Source: Anaerolineales bacterium (GTDB lineage: Bacteria > Chloroflexota > Anaerolineae > Anaerolineales > DRMV01). From it: 47,094 nt of DNA. This document shows positions 7,884-17,540 of the stretch, piece by piece. The stretch covers positions 113,031 through 160,124 of the forward strand of contig JALVVL010000010.1 in assembly GCA_027023425.1 (NCBI GenBank), in the 5' to 3' direction. The stretch's first letter is position 1. Each line of letters starts with the position of its first letter. The notes under the pieces are model-generated. The model ran no database searches. It was not told where the DNA came from and saw only the letters and a list, made by a program, of their open reading frames with translations. The position numbers and the translations under genes are program-made.

Positions 7884-8388
7884 GGGCAAGGCGGTGCCTT
7901 GCCCTACCCGGCAACCTTCTGTGTCTTCTGGTAATTACCTACGCGGGTGCGGGTGCAATATGCCATTTTGGGGATCGTTCCTCTCAAAAAGTCGCCGTAG
8001 GGCGACTTCGCAAGCGGTAGGTGCAGTTTCAACTGCCGCCGCTTGCGCCCTGCGACTAAAGTCACGGGCTACAAGTTGCGAAGTCCACCTGCGTGGACTT
8101 CTGCTCACGCCGCACCGAAGTGTCTGCCCTCGCTTACAGAGCGGGTAGGCAGTTACGTTTTCTGTGGAGATTCTGTGCCTTCTGTGGTTCCCCCGCCCCG
8201 CTCTCAAAACCCGCGAGGCTTTGTAGGGGCGCAGCGGCGCTGCCCCCCTGACCGGGCGGCAACGTGTTGCCGTACGCCCAAAATGGGCAAGACGGTGCCT
8301 TGCCCCTACCCCGCAACCTTCTGTGTCTTCTGTGGACATTCTGTGCTTTCTGTGTTCCCCCGCGCCGCTCTCAAAATTCGGCGTGCCC
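7884..8388. repeat. repeat-rich spacer with a 47-bp direct duplication
   Basis: No gene is seen in this spacer. A 47-bp block that begins GGGCAAGGCGGTGCCTTGCC and ends CTTCTGTGTCTTCTG occurs at 7884-7930 and again, with few changes, at 8285-8332. Between them lie three-hairpin repeat C (7931-8109), CACAGATT-type words (about 8155-8200) and a palindrome GCGGCAACGTGTTGCCG (8256-8272) like those in element B. A TGTAGGGGC word (8225) recurs at the stop codon of the histidine kinase gene, where TAGGGGC supplies the TAG. Confidence 0.6.
7931..8109 (+). repeat. three-hairpin repeat C, copy 1
   Basis: A 179-bp repeat with three perfect or near-perfect hairpins: AAGTCGCCGTAGGGCGACTT, GCAGTTTCAACTGC and GAAGTCCACCTGCGTGGACT(TC). 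Full copy 2 is inverted at 19994-20170 and a shortened copy lies at 25491-25611. The hairpins are conserved while loops vary. No coding capacity. Confidence 0.75.
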
Positions 8389-9552
8389 CTACACTCCCGC
8401 GGCCTGCAAAGGAAGCGTCACAGTGAAAACCGAGCCTTTCCCCACGGTGCTTTGCACGCTCACCCGCCCGCCATGATGGCGCACCAGCGCCTCCACCAGC
8501 GCCAACCCCAAGCCGTTGCCTTCTACCCTACGCGCCTGCTCACCGCGGAAGAAGCGCTGGAAGATGAACGGCTGTTCTTCCTCAGGAATGCCCCAGCCGG
8601 TATCGCTCACCCGAAGCACCGCCTGCCCGCCTTGGGCCGTCAGGCGCACATGCACCTGCCCGCCGGCAGAATTGTAACGCACCGCGTTCTCCAACAAATT
8701 CCGCACCACCACCGCCAGCCAACGCGGCTCACCCCGCACGACCACCTCGGGCGCCAAATCGGCCTCCAACGCCACCCCCTTGCTCTGGGCTAAAGGCCGC
8801 ACATCCGCCAGCACGGTGCGCACCAAATCGGCCAGCCGCACATCCTGCCAAGTGGCCGGGGTTGGCTCTTGCGCCAGCAGGAGCAGGGATTCCACCGTCT
8901 GCACCATGCCGTCAAGCACGGCTTCCATATCGCTCAAAGTCTGCTGGCGCTCGGCCGGGGTGAGGCTTTCGGGGTGGCGGAGCACGCCAAACTGCATCCG
9001 CAAAGTGGAAAGGGGAGAGCGCAGTTCGTGCGCCGCGTCGGCCGCGAAACGGCGCTGGGCATCCAGCAGGTGGTGCACCTTCCGCAAGAAGCGGTTGTAG
9101 GCCGCGGTGAGTTCTTGCACTTCCTGCTCGCGGCCAAAAGTCGGCAGCCTGAGGGGAAGCGCGTCGGGGGAAAGGGCGCTGACCGTGCGGCGCAGGCTTT
9201 CCAAGGAACGCAGCAGGTAGCCCACGAGGATGTAGGCCGCCAACGCGCCCACGGCCACCATCACGGCGACGCCCAGCAGGCCATAGCGCCAGAAGTTGGC
9301 TTGCTCGCGCAGCGAAACACCGGGGACGACGATGCCCGCGGCCGGCTCGTTTGCAGGAGGTGGGGAAACGCTCGTGCCGCCCGGGGCTATAAAAACCTGC
9401 GTTTGCGGCTGGGGCGAGTGGAGCGTTACCGCCCAGTAGGGGACGTTGGCGATGTAGACCAGCATCCCCAAGCCCAAAACGGCGATGAGCACGCTCACGC
9501 CCACAGTCAAGCGCAGGCGCAGGCTATTCCACCAACGCCGGGGCTCAGGCAT
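8389..9552 (-). CDS. sensor histidine kinase of an OmpR-type pair
   Basis: About 387 aa from the ATG at 9552, whose ATGCCTGA overlaps the stop of the response regulator and has AGGAGG at ideal spacing. Order: TM1 about 15-38, a short extracellular segment about 40-88, TM2 about 89-112, a HAMP-like region, the H-box with phospho-acceptor H175 (AAHELRSPLS), then the ATPase domain with N-box NLLENAVRYN, G1 VSDTGWGIP and G2 NGLGLALVEAL. The small external domain is rich in proline. It autophosphorylates and passes phosphate to the neighbouring regulator. The signal is unknown, and the secreted protein at 10346-10723 is a candidate participant. The stop codon TAG lies in a TAGGGGC repeat word. Confidence 0.93.
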   Translation of the reverse strand: MPEPRRWWNSLRLRLTVGVSVLIAVLGLGMLVYIANVPYWAVTLHSPQPQTQVFIAPGGTSVSPPPANEPAAGIVVPGVSLREQANFWRYGLLGVAVMVAVGALAAYILVGYLLRSLESLRRTVSALSPDALPLRLPTFGREQEVQELTAAYNRFLRKVHHLLDAQRRFAADAAHELRSPLSTLRMQFGVLRHPESLTPAERQQTLSDMEAVLDGMVQTVESLLLLAQEPTPATWQDVRLADLVRTVLADVRPLAQSKGVALEADLAPEVVVRGEPRWLAVVVRNLLENAVRYNSAGGQVHVRLTAQGGQAVLRVSDTGWGIPEEEQPFIFQRFFRGEQARRVEGNGLGLALVEALVRHHGGRVSVQSTVGKGSVFTVTLPLQAAGV

Positions 9553-10237
9553 GGCTTTCCTCCTCGGGCGGCGCAAAGCGGTAACCCGCGCCGGGCAAAG
9601 TTTGGATGAAACGGGGGTGCTTGGGGTCGTCGCCCAATTTGCGGCGCAACAGGTGGATGTGGACGCGGATGGTGTTGGTGAAAGGGTCGGCCTCCGCGCC
9701 CCAGATGTGCTCCAGCAGTTCCTCGGCAGAAATCACGCGGCCCGGGTGGCGCATCAGGTATTCCAGCAGGGCAAATTGGCGGGTGGTCAGGTGAAGGGGC
9801 TCGCCGTTGAGCCACGCCTGACGGCTGGCAGGGTCTAAGCGCAGGCCGCGCCATTCCAGCACCGGCTGGGGATTGGGTGCCGCGCGGCGCAGCAAGGCGC
9901 GGATGCGCGCGGCCAGCACGGGCAATTCCACCGGTTTGACCACGTAGTCGTCCGCGCCGGCATCCAGCCCTTCTATGATGTCCTCGGGGCGATCCAGCGC
10001 GGTCAAGATGAGGATGGGGAGGCGTTCATCGCGCGCCCGCAGCCAGCGGCAAAGGGCGAAGCCGTGGCCGTCGGGCAAGCGCAAATCCAGCACCACAATG
10101 TCGTAGGAGGATATGCTCAGCGCGTAGCGGGCATCCTCAAGGGTGGCGGCGACGTCCACCGTGTAGCCCTGCTGGCGCAATCCCAACTGCAAAGCACGGG
10201 CTAAAGGCGCGTGATCTTCCACAAGCAAAATGCGCAT
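9545..10237 (-). CDS. OmpR/PhoB-type response regulator
   Basis: About 230 aa. The receiver domain shows the acidic pair E7-D8, phospho-acceptor D51 in VVLDLRLPDG, T79 and K101 in VVKPVE. The C-terminal winged helix (about 130-222) has the family pattern LTTRQFALLEYLMRHPG and RVHIHLLRRKLG ending in GAGYRF. The ATG at 10237 is preferred to an upstream TTG because the receiver fold begins at MRILLVEDH. No clear ribosome site precedes it. It overlaps the kinase start by 8 bp, which implies translational coupling. Its targets are not evident. Confidence 0.94.
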   Translation of the reverse strand: MRILLVEDHAPLARALQLGLRQQGYTVDVAATLEDARYALSISSYDIVVLDLRLPDGHGFALCRWLRARDERLPILILTALDRPEDIIEGLDAGADDYVVKPVELPVLAARIRALLRRAAPNPQPVLEWRGLRLDPASRQAWLNGEPLHLTTRQFALLEYLMRHPGRVISAEELLEHIWGAEADPFTNTIRVHIHLLRRKLGDDPKHPRFIQTLPGAGYRFAPPEEESHA

Positions 10238-10345
10238 GGGCGGCCCCGAGGGGAAAGGTGCGGTCAAAAACGACTAAGGGGAAAGCAGAACGCTTGAGCA
10301 GCGCAGGCGACAGGGTTGTGGAAAGCCCCAACGCGAAGCGCCCTC

Positions 10346-10723
10346 TCAGCGAGAAGGCGCCTCGGCCGGGGGTTCAAGGCAAGGGCTTTGCGTGGGAGCA
10401 ATCCACTGTCCGCCAGGCGGCGGGGGGAACAATTCCTGCGACCATTTTTCGGAAAGGCAACGGATCTGGCCTAAAGAAAGCCCCCGGCGCTCGGCGTCGT
10501 TCAGGCGGTGCTCAAAGGTAAGCACCCGCTGCACACCCGCCTCATCGGCGCCGTGGGCGCGCAGCATCTCGGCCAGTTCTTCGGGTGAGTGGAGCACCTT
10601 GTTCTCGCTCACAACGATAACGTGCTCCGGCGCGCCTGCGGCCCGCGCCTTCCACGGCGCTAAAGCCAGCAAGGCTATGCCCAACAGGGCAACAATGCTT
10701 AGCAATTTCCAGCGGCTTTTCAT
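10346..10723 (-). CDS. small secreted protein of unknown function
   Basis: A 125-aa protein with a textbook signal peptide: basic MKSRWK, hydrophobic LLSIVALLGIALLALAP, and a probable cleavage site after ARA. The mature part is about 95 aa, largely helical (HSPEELAEMLRAHG, VQRVLTFEHRLN) with two cysteines and a proline-rich tail. A very strong AGGAGGTG site precedes the ATG. It lies 108 bp upstream of the response regulator on the same strand and may be co-transcribed with the two-component pair. I do not recognise the family. A role as accessory, ligand or target of the kinase is inference from position only. Confidence 0.75.
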   Translation of the reverse strand: MKSRWKLLSIVALLGIALLALAPWKARAAGAPEHVIVVSENKVLHSPEELAEMLRAHGADEAGVQRVLTFEHRLNDAERRGLSLGQIRCLSEKWSQELFPPPPGGQWIAPTQSPCLEPPAEAPSR

Positions 10724-10901
10724 GTTTCACCTCCTGAAAGCCAATAGGGAAAAATTTTACGGTCAATCTCATTGTAAAAACCAATGGCAAAGTGCGCAAG
10801 TCGTCCAAAGGTTTACACGGCGGCCACAAAAAGCCCCGCTTTGCGGTAGAATAGCCCAATAACCGGCCCGCGAGGCCAAAACCCATCCCGAAGGTTTGAA
10901 G

Positions 10902-12452
10902 ATGAACGGAGCCATTGCCGCCAGCCACCCGCAAACCGTCGCCGCGGGGAAAGAAATTCTGCAAGCCGGGGGGAACGCCGTAGACGCAGCCGTGGCCGCG
11001 GCCTTCGCCTCCTTCGTCGCCGAGCCCGTGCTGACCAGCATCGGCGGCAGCGGCGTCGCGGTGGTGTACGACCCGCAGCGCAGCACGGCCGCGTATTACG
11101 ACTTTTTCAGCGCCATGCCCTCCGGCAAGATGACCCCCGAGGCCGACTTCCAAAAAATCACCGTAGATTTTGGCGCGACCACTCAGGATTTCTACATCGG
11201 CCGGGCCAGCGTCGCGGTGCCCGGTGCGGTGGCCGGGCTGTGCCTGCTGGCCGAACGGCAGGGCACCCTGCCGCTGGACGCCCTCTTAGCCCCAGCCGTG
11301 CGCTTAGCCCATGAGGGCAGCCCTTTCACCCCTTTCATGGCCGAAACGCTGAGGCTGCTCGCGCCCATTTTCACCCACACCCCCGAAATCGCCGCCTATT
11401 TTGCGCCCCAAGGGCGTCTGTTAGCCGCGGGCGACACCTTCCGCCTGCCACCGTTGGCCGCGCTGTTGGAAGAAATTGCCGCTCAAGGCCGCGACGCGTT
11501 CTACCGCGGCCGGGCGGCCGAAGCCTTCCTCGCCGACCAGCAAGCCCACGGCGGGTTGGTGCAACCTCACGACCTGACCGACTACGCCGCGCGCCCCGCC
11601 GAGCCCCTGCGGGTGCGCTACCGCGATGTGGAAGTGCTGCTGCCGGGGTACCCTTCCAGCGGCGGCGTGTTGGTGGCCTTTGCCCTCCGCCTGCTGGAAC
11701 GAACACCCCTCCGGCAGGCCGACTTCCTTTCCCCCGAGCATCTCGCGGCGTTAGTGGAAGTGATGCGCCTGAGCAACTTAGCGCGCGCCGACCTGCAATG
11801 GGACGAAGCCACCGCCGCGCAGGCCGCGCGGGCGTTCCTCGCCGATGAGCACGTGGCCGCCTACGCCGACCGGCTGGGCGCACCGCCCCCTCGCCCCGCC
11901 CGCGGCGTGGGCAACACCACCCACATCAGCGTGACCGACGCGCACGGCATGACCGTGAGCCTGACCACCACCGCCGGCGAGGCCGCGGGGTATTTGATTC
12001 CCGAAACCGGCGTCATCCCCAACAACATGCTGGGCGAAATCAACCTGCACCCCAACGGCTTCCACCGTTTGCCGGCGGGGCGGCGCTTGCCGACCATGAT
12101 GACCCCCGCCATCGTGCTGCGCGACGGCCGGCCGGTGTTTGCCGTGGGCAGCGGCGGGAGCACCCGCATCCGCTCCGCGGTGTTGCAGGTGCTTTCGCAC
12201 ATCATAGATTTCGGGGTCGCCCCGCAGCAGGCCGTAGAAGCCCCGCGCGTGCATTACGAAGACGGCGTGGTGCAGGTGGAAGGGGGGATGCCCGAAGCCG
12301 CGATTGCAGGCTTGCGGCAGCGCGGCTATCGGTTAAACCTCTGGCAGGCACGGAGCATGTATTTCGGCGGCGCCAACGCGGTGGCCTGGCAGGCGAGCCG
12401 CGCCGAAGCCGCAGGCGACCCCCGCCGCGGCGGCGTCACCGCGGTGGTGTGA
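10902..12452 (+). CDS. ggt: gamma-glutamyltransferase, cytosolic type
   Basis: A 516-aa N-terminal-nucleophile hydrolase that cleaves or transfers gamma-glutamyl groups, as in glutathione turnover. The self-cleavage and catalytic threonine is T339 in GNTTHISVTD, giving subunits of about 338 and 178 residues. The later GSGGSTRIRSA motif matches the oxyanion-hole region. The ATG at 10902 is preferred to the TTG two codons upstream because GAAGG sits 7 bp before it. There is no signal peptide, unlike the periplasmic enzymes, so it resembles the cytosolic YwrD-like branch, whose substrates are poorly known. It runs convergent with the EF-G-like gene over a shared terminator. Confidence 0.92.
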   Translation: MNGAIAASHPQTVAAGKEILQAGGNAVDAAVAAAFASFVAEPVLTSIGGSGVAVVYDPQRSTAAYYDFFSAMPSGKMTPEADFQKITVDFGATTQDFYIGRASVAVPGAVAGLCLLAERQGTLPLDALLAPAVRLAHEGSPFTPFMAETLRLLAPIFTHTPEIAAYFAPQGRLLAAGDTFRLPPLAALLEEIAAQGRDAFYRGRAAEAFLADQQAHGGLVQPHDLTDYAARPAEPLRVRYRDVEVLLPGYPSSGGVLVAFALRLLERTPLRQADFLSPEHLAALVEVMRLSNLARADLQWDEATAAQAARAFLADEHVAAYADRLGAPPPRPARGVGNTTHISVTDAHGMTVSLTTTAGEAAGYLIPETGVIPNNMLGEINLHPNGFHRLPAGRRLPTMMTPAIVLRDGRPVFAVGSGGSTRIRSAVLQVLSHIIDFGVAPQQAVEAPRVHYEDGVVQVEGGMPEAAIAGLRQRGYRLNLWQARSMYFGGANAVAWQASRAEAAGDPRRGGVTAVV

Positions 12453-12469
12453 GGGACTAAGAGAGCAAC

Positions 12470-12501
12470 AAAAAAGGATGGCCGCACGGCCATCCTTTTT
12501 T
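12470..12501. terminator. bidirectional intrinsic terminator
   Basis: Perfect stem AAAAAAGGATGGCC / GGCCATCCTTTTTT with a GCAC loop. It lies between the convergent gamma-glutamyltransferase and EF-G-like genes and has an A-run and a T-run, so it serves both. Confidence 0.92.
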
Positions 12502-12523
12502 CATTGCGCAAAGCGAAAGTCGC

Positions 12524-14599
<2,076 letters not shown>

Positions 14600-14665
14600 G
14601 TGCTGACCCTTTCCGCGTTAGGATTTCTCGCGCTCTGCGAGATAGAATTCAGCGAAGCGAGAGGT

Positions 14666-14694
14666 ATTTTAAGGGAAGAAAGCGAAGTTGTCAA
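14666..14694 (-). promoter_or_regulatory. sigma-70 promoter of the EF-G-like gene
   Basis: On the minus strand a perfect -35 TTGACA (14689-14694), a 17-bp spacer and -10 TAAAAT (14666-14671), about 65 bp before the start codon. It is the clearest promoter in the window. Confidence 0.85.
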
Positions 14695-14721
14695 AAATGA
14701 TTGGGAAGCACCACCAAACCC

Positions 14722-15588
14722 TCACGCCCCAACAAAGCCAAAATACCGGGGCAGTTCGGCAATTGCCTTGGCAAGCCGCGTGCCAAACCAAAAAAGCAGG
14801 GTGCCGTCCACGAGGTAAATGCGGCCGTTTTTAGCGGCGGGGGTGTCGCTCAGCAAAGCGGCAATTTCCCGCCGTTTGGCTTCATCGTATGAGCACGGCT
14901 CATTGGGGAGCAAAATCACCTCCGGCTGGGCGGCGAGCACTTCATCTAACGAAACGCGCGGGTAGCGCGTATCCCGCCCTTCCACTGGACGGGGAGGCGC
15001 AAGCCCCAAATCCGCCTCAAGGGGGTAAAGGCGCTTGCGCTCTGCAAACACATTTTCCCCGCCAAACAGGCGGAGCAAATCGCCGGTGTAGGTTTGGTCG
15101 TTGAAAGTCATCCACCAGCGCAAGCCGCGCCCTGTCTGCCCCTCCCAAATTGGGACGAAGTAGCGCACCCGCCGCTCGCGGCTAACCCGCCGCTCAAGGG
15201 CAACCGAGCGCGCCAGAAATTCCACTTTCCGCGCCGCCTCGCGCCGCCGAAACAGCCTTGCCATTTCCCTCAGCATCTCTAAAGTTTCGTCCACCGTGTT
15301 TGGGAAAGTGACCCAAACCGGAATGCCCGCCATTTCCAACGCTTGAACCGCCGTTGGAGTGTTTTCTTCGCGGTTGGCTATCACCAAGTCGGGCTCTAAA
15401 TCCAAAATCAGGTCAACGTTGGGGTTTTTGGGACCGCCGACCTTGGGCAGGCGCGCCACGGCATCTTGCGGGTAAATGCAATAATCGGTCACTCCCACCA
15501 CCGTATCGCCTAAGCCCAATTCAAACAGGCTTTCGGTGATGGAAGGGACTAACGAAACAACGCGGTGAGGGGTGTAGGGGAGGGGCAT
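14722..15588 (-). CDS. BtuF-like metal/cobalamin-binding protein without signal peptide
   Basis: 288 aa with the fold signature of helical-backbone ABC binding proteins: RVVSLVPSITESLFELGLGD at the start, then VGVTDYC, KVGGPKNPNVDLILDLEPDL and VIANREENT. Relatives bind cobalamin or Fe-siderophores. No hydrophobic leader or lipobox precedes the first strand, and the ATG at 15588 lies just after a heptamer repeat, so no longer start is available. No permease or ATPase is adjacent. It may be a cytosolic B12/metal-binding protein, or it may have lost its export signal. Its relevance to the B12-dependent reductase nearby is speculative. Confidence 0.8.
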   Translation of the reverse strand: MPLPYTPHRVVSLVPSITESLFELGLGDTVVGVTDYCIYPQDAVARLPKVGGPKNPNVDLILDLEPDLVIANREENTPTAVQALEMAGIPVWVTFPNTVDETLEMLREMARLFRRREAARKVEFLARSVALERRVSRERRVRYFVPIWEGQTGRGLRWWMTFNDQTYTGDLLRLFGGENVFAERKRLYPLEADLGLAPPRPVEGRDTRYPRVSLDEVLAAQPEVILLPNEPCSYDEAKRREIAALLSDTPAAKNGRIYLVDGTLLFWFGTRLAKAIAELPRYFGFVGA

Positions 15589-15600
15589 GAGGAAATCAGG

Positions 15601-15625
15601 AATTAGGAATTAGGAATTAGGGGTT
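15601..15625. repeat. AGGAATT heptamer array
   Basis: Three tandem copies of AGGAATT followed by AGGGGTT. The stop codon (TAA on the minus strand) of the TolB-like gene lies inside the array, and the next gene starts 12 bp past it. Confidence 0.75.
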
Positions 15626-17424
15626 GGGGTGAGGGTTGGCGGCACGATTGGGATGTTGGCAGTAGGGTGCGGGGTTGGGGTGAGGATTGCTTCGGTGGGG
15701 TAGAGTTCGCGCATGGCTTGCATCCATGTTTTGCCCTCGCGGAGCACAAATTCGTTGAAGCGCGCGCCGGGGAGGTAATGCCGCCAGTTCAACAGCGCCG
15801 GAAGCCGCTCCCAGCCCAAAGCCTGCGCCGCGGTGGTCACATCCACCCAATAGCCGGGCAGGGGCAGGCTGTAGTAAGCACCGCCGCGCTCGTATGCGTA
15901 CACATCCCCGCTCAGGCGAGCGCCAAAATCCCACGGCAGGCCGCGCAAGGGCTTGCCAAGTGAGCCATCCTGCCGCGCGGCGCGCACGTACACCCGCCAG
16001 TAGGTGAAATCGCCCAAATCCTCACGCTCAACCGCCATCCAGCCCGAATTGAGCGGCGCGGTGGAAAGGGCAATTGCGCGCCCCGTGTAGAGCCAATCCT
16101 GCTGGAAACCAAGCGGCAACGGCGAGGTGAGCGGCACGAAAGCATTATCAAGCGAAGCGAGCACATCCCAGCCCGCTCGGGCACGGAGCGCGGCGCGCAG
16201 GGCAGCAAACGCCTCATCCGCCGCATCGCTCAGCGCAGGGTGCGGGGCTTGCACGCCGCGCAAGGGCACGGTGCCAATGCGCCCCGCCGGAACTTTTAGC
16301 GGCGTAACGTGCGGGGTCCAAACCGGCGTGGGCGTAATGCGCCCCGCTGCCGCCCAGCCAGCGGGCAGTTTCACCGCCTGCGGCGTGTAGGCAAAGCCTT
16401 CCACCGGCATCGGCAGCGGAACGGCAGGGAGCACAAGGTTGGATTGCACATCGTAAGCCGTAAAATAACGCCCGTTGGCGCGGCGCACCACCGCCAACAC
16501 GGTGCGCCCATCCGCCCAAAGAGGCCACCAGCCCTCGCCAATGCGGCGCGGCGGCTCGTTCGGCGTCCGCGTATCCCAAACAAAAAGCATGGGCACGCCG
16601 CCGCTTGTCTGGCTCCACGCCAAATACCGCCCATCGGGAGACCAAGCCGGATGCCGCGCCTCCCCATCCTCCTGATGAGAAATTTGGAGGAAACGGTCGG
16701 CGCCAGCCTTGTCAAGATTGGCGAGGAAAATTTGCGGCGAGCCCGTGCGGGTGGAAACAAACGCAATCAGCCTACCCTGCGGCGACCACGCGGGCGCAAA
16801 ATCCGCGCCGGCGTCCCTCGTCAGGCGAATGGGCTTCTGCGAGGCGGCGCTGTCGCGGATGTAAATGTCAAGGTTGAGGTCGGCGTAGTGCTCGTAGGCA
16901 ATCCACTTGCCGTCGGGCGACCATGAGGGCGCGCCGTCGTAGGCGGCATCGTCCGTAAGGAACGCCGCCGCACCGGTGCTGAGGTTCGTGAGCGCAATAT
17001 CCCAGCCGTGGCGGCGGTGGACGGCATACGCCAACGTGCCGCCATTGGGGCTGAAGGCGGGGTCGGTGCGATCAAATCCGTCGTTAGTCAAGCGGGTGAG
17101 CGGCAGCGAGGGTGGGTTGTAGGCGAAAAGTTGGGAATGCAAGCCCTCGCGCATGGCGAAAACGACCGTGCCCGCGGGGAAGGAAGGGCTTTGCGCCGCG
17201 GCAGGCTTGGGCGAAGGCGTTGGCGTGGGCGTTGCAGTGGCGGTCGGTGCGGGGGAAGGGGTGAGAGACGAGGTTGGCGAAGCGGTAGGCGACGCGCTTG
17301 CGGGCGCCGCGGCAGCGAGCGCATACGCCCCGCGCGTTGGAAGACCCCGCGCGGCAACCACACCCCCAACAAGCAAGGCTATCAAAACAAAAGCAACCAA
17401 AAAGCGGAAAACTCTGGGCATCAT
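15610..17424 (-). CDS. exported TolB-like beta-propeller protein
   Basis: 604 aa. A hydrophobic N-terminus (FLVAFVLIALLVGGVVA) is a signal anchor or signal peptide. A long Ala/Ser/Thr/Pro linker follows (about 38-80, with ATPTPTPSPKP). The next 250 residues hold at least four TolB/WD40-type blades marked by DPAFSPNGGTLAY, APSWSPDGKWIAY, APAWSPQGRLIAF and HPAWSPDGRYLAW. The C-terminal 250 residues are less clear and contain an alpha/beta region with WDVLASLDNAFVPL. The tail is TPTPHPTANIPIVPPTLTP. A surface protein that binds carbohydrate or protein is plausible. The start ATG-ATG lies at the edge of the 17424-17540 repeat and the stop is inside the 15601-15625 repeat. Confidence 0.85.
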   Translation of the reverse strand: MMPRVFRFLVAFVLIALLVGGVVAARGLPTRGAYALAAAAPASASPTASPTSSLTPSPAPTATATPTPTPSPKPAAAQSPSFPAGTVVFAMREGLHSQLFAYNPPSLPLTRLTNDGFDRTDPAFSPNGGTLAYAVHRRHGWDIALTNLSTGAAAFLTDDAAYDGAPSWSPDGKWIAYEHYADLNLDIYIRDSAASQKPIRLTRDAGADFAPAWSPQGRLIAFVSTRTGSPQIFLANLDKAGADRFLQISHQEDGEARHPAWSPDGRYLAWSQTSGGVPMLFVWDTRTPNEPPRRIGEGWWPLWADGRTVLAVVRRANGRYFTAYDVQSNLVLPAVPLPMPVEGFAYTPQAVKLPAGWAAAGRITPTPVWTPHVTPLKVPAGRIGTVPLRGVQAPHPALSDAADEAFAALRAALRARAGWDVLASLDNAFVPLTSPLPLGFQQDWLYTGRAIALSTAPLNSGWMAVEREDLGDFTYWRVYVRAARQDGSLGKPLRGLPWDFGARLSGDVYAYERGGAYYSLPLPGYWVDVTTAAQALGWERLPALLNWRHYLPGARFNEFVLREGKTWMQAMRELYPTEAILTPTPHPTANIPIVPPTLTPTPNS

Positions 17425-17540
17425 AGCATCACAGCACCGGGCATCATGGCACCGGGCATCAGGGCATCACAACACCGGGCATCACGGCACCGGGCATCAC
17501 GGCATCACAGCATCTGGGCATCCGGGCACCTGCGCACCCC
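17424..17540. repeat. GGCATCA/CACCGGG minisatellite
   Basis: About 110 bp of near-tandem 7-8-bp units (GGCATCA, GCACCGG, GCATCAC) with an approximate 15-bp higher period. It starts directly after the stop codon of the RsmF-like gene and ends at the ATG-ATG of the TolB-like gene, so it fills the whole spacer. Confidence 0.8.
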
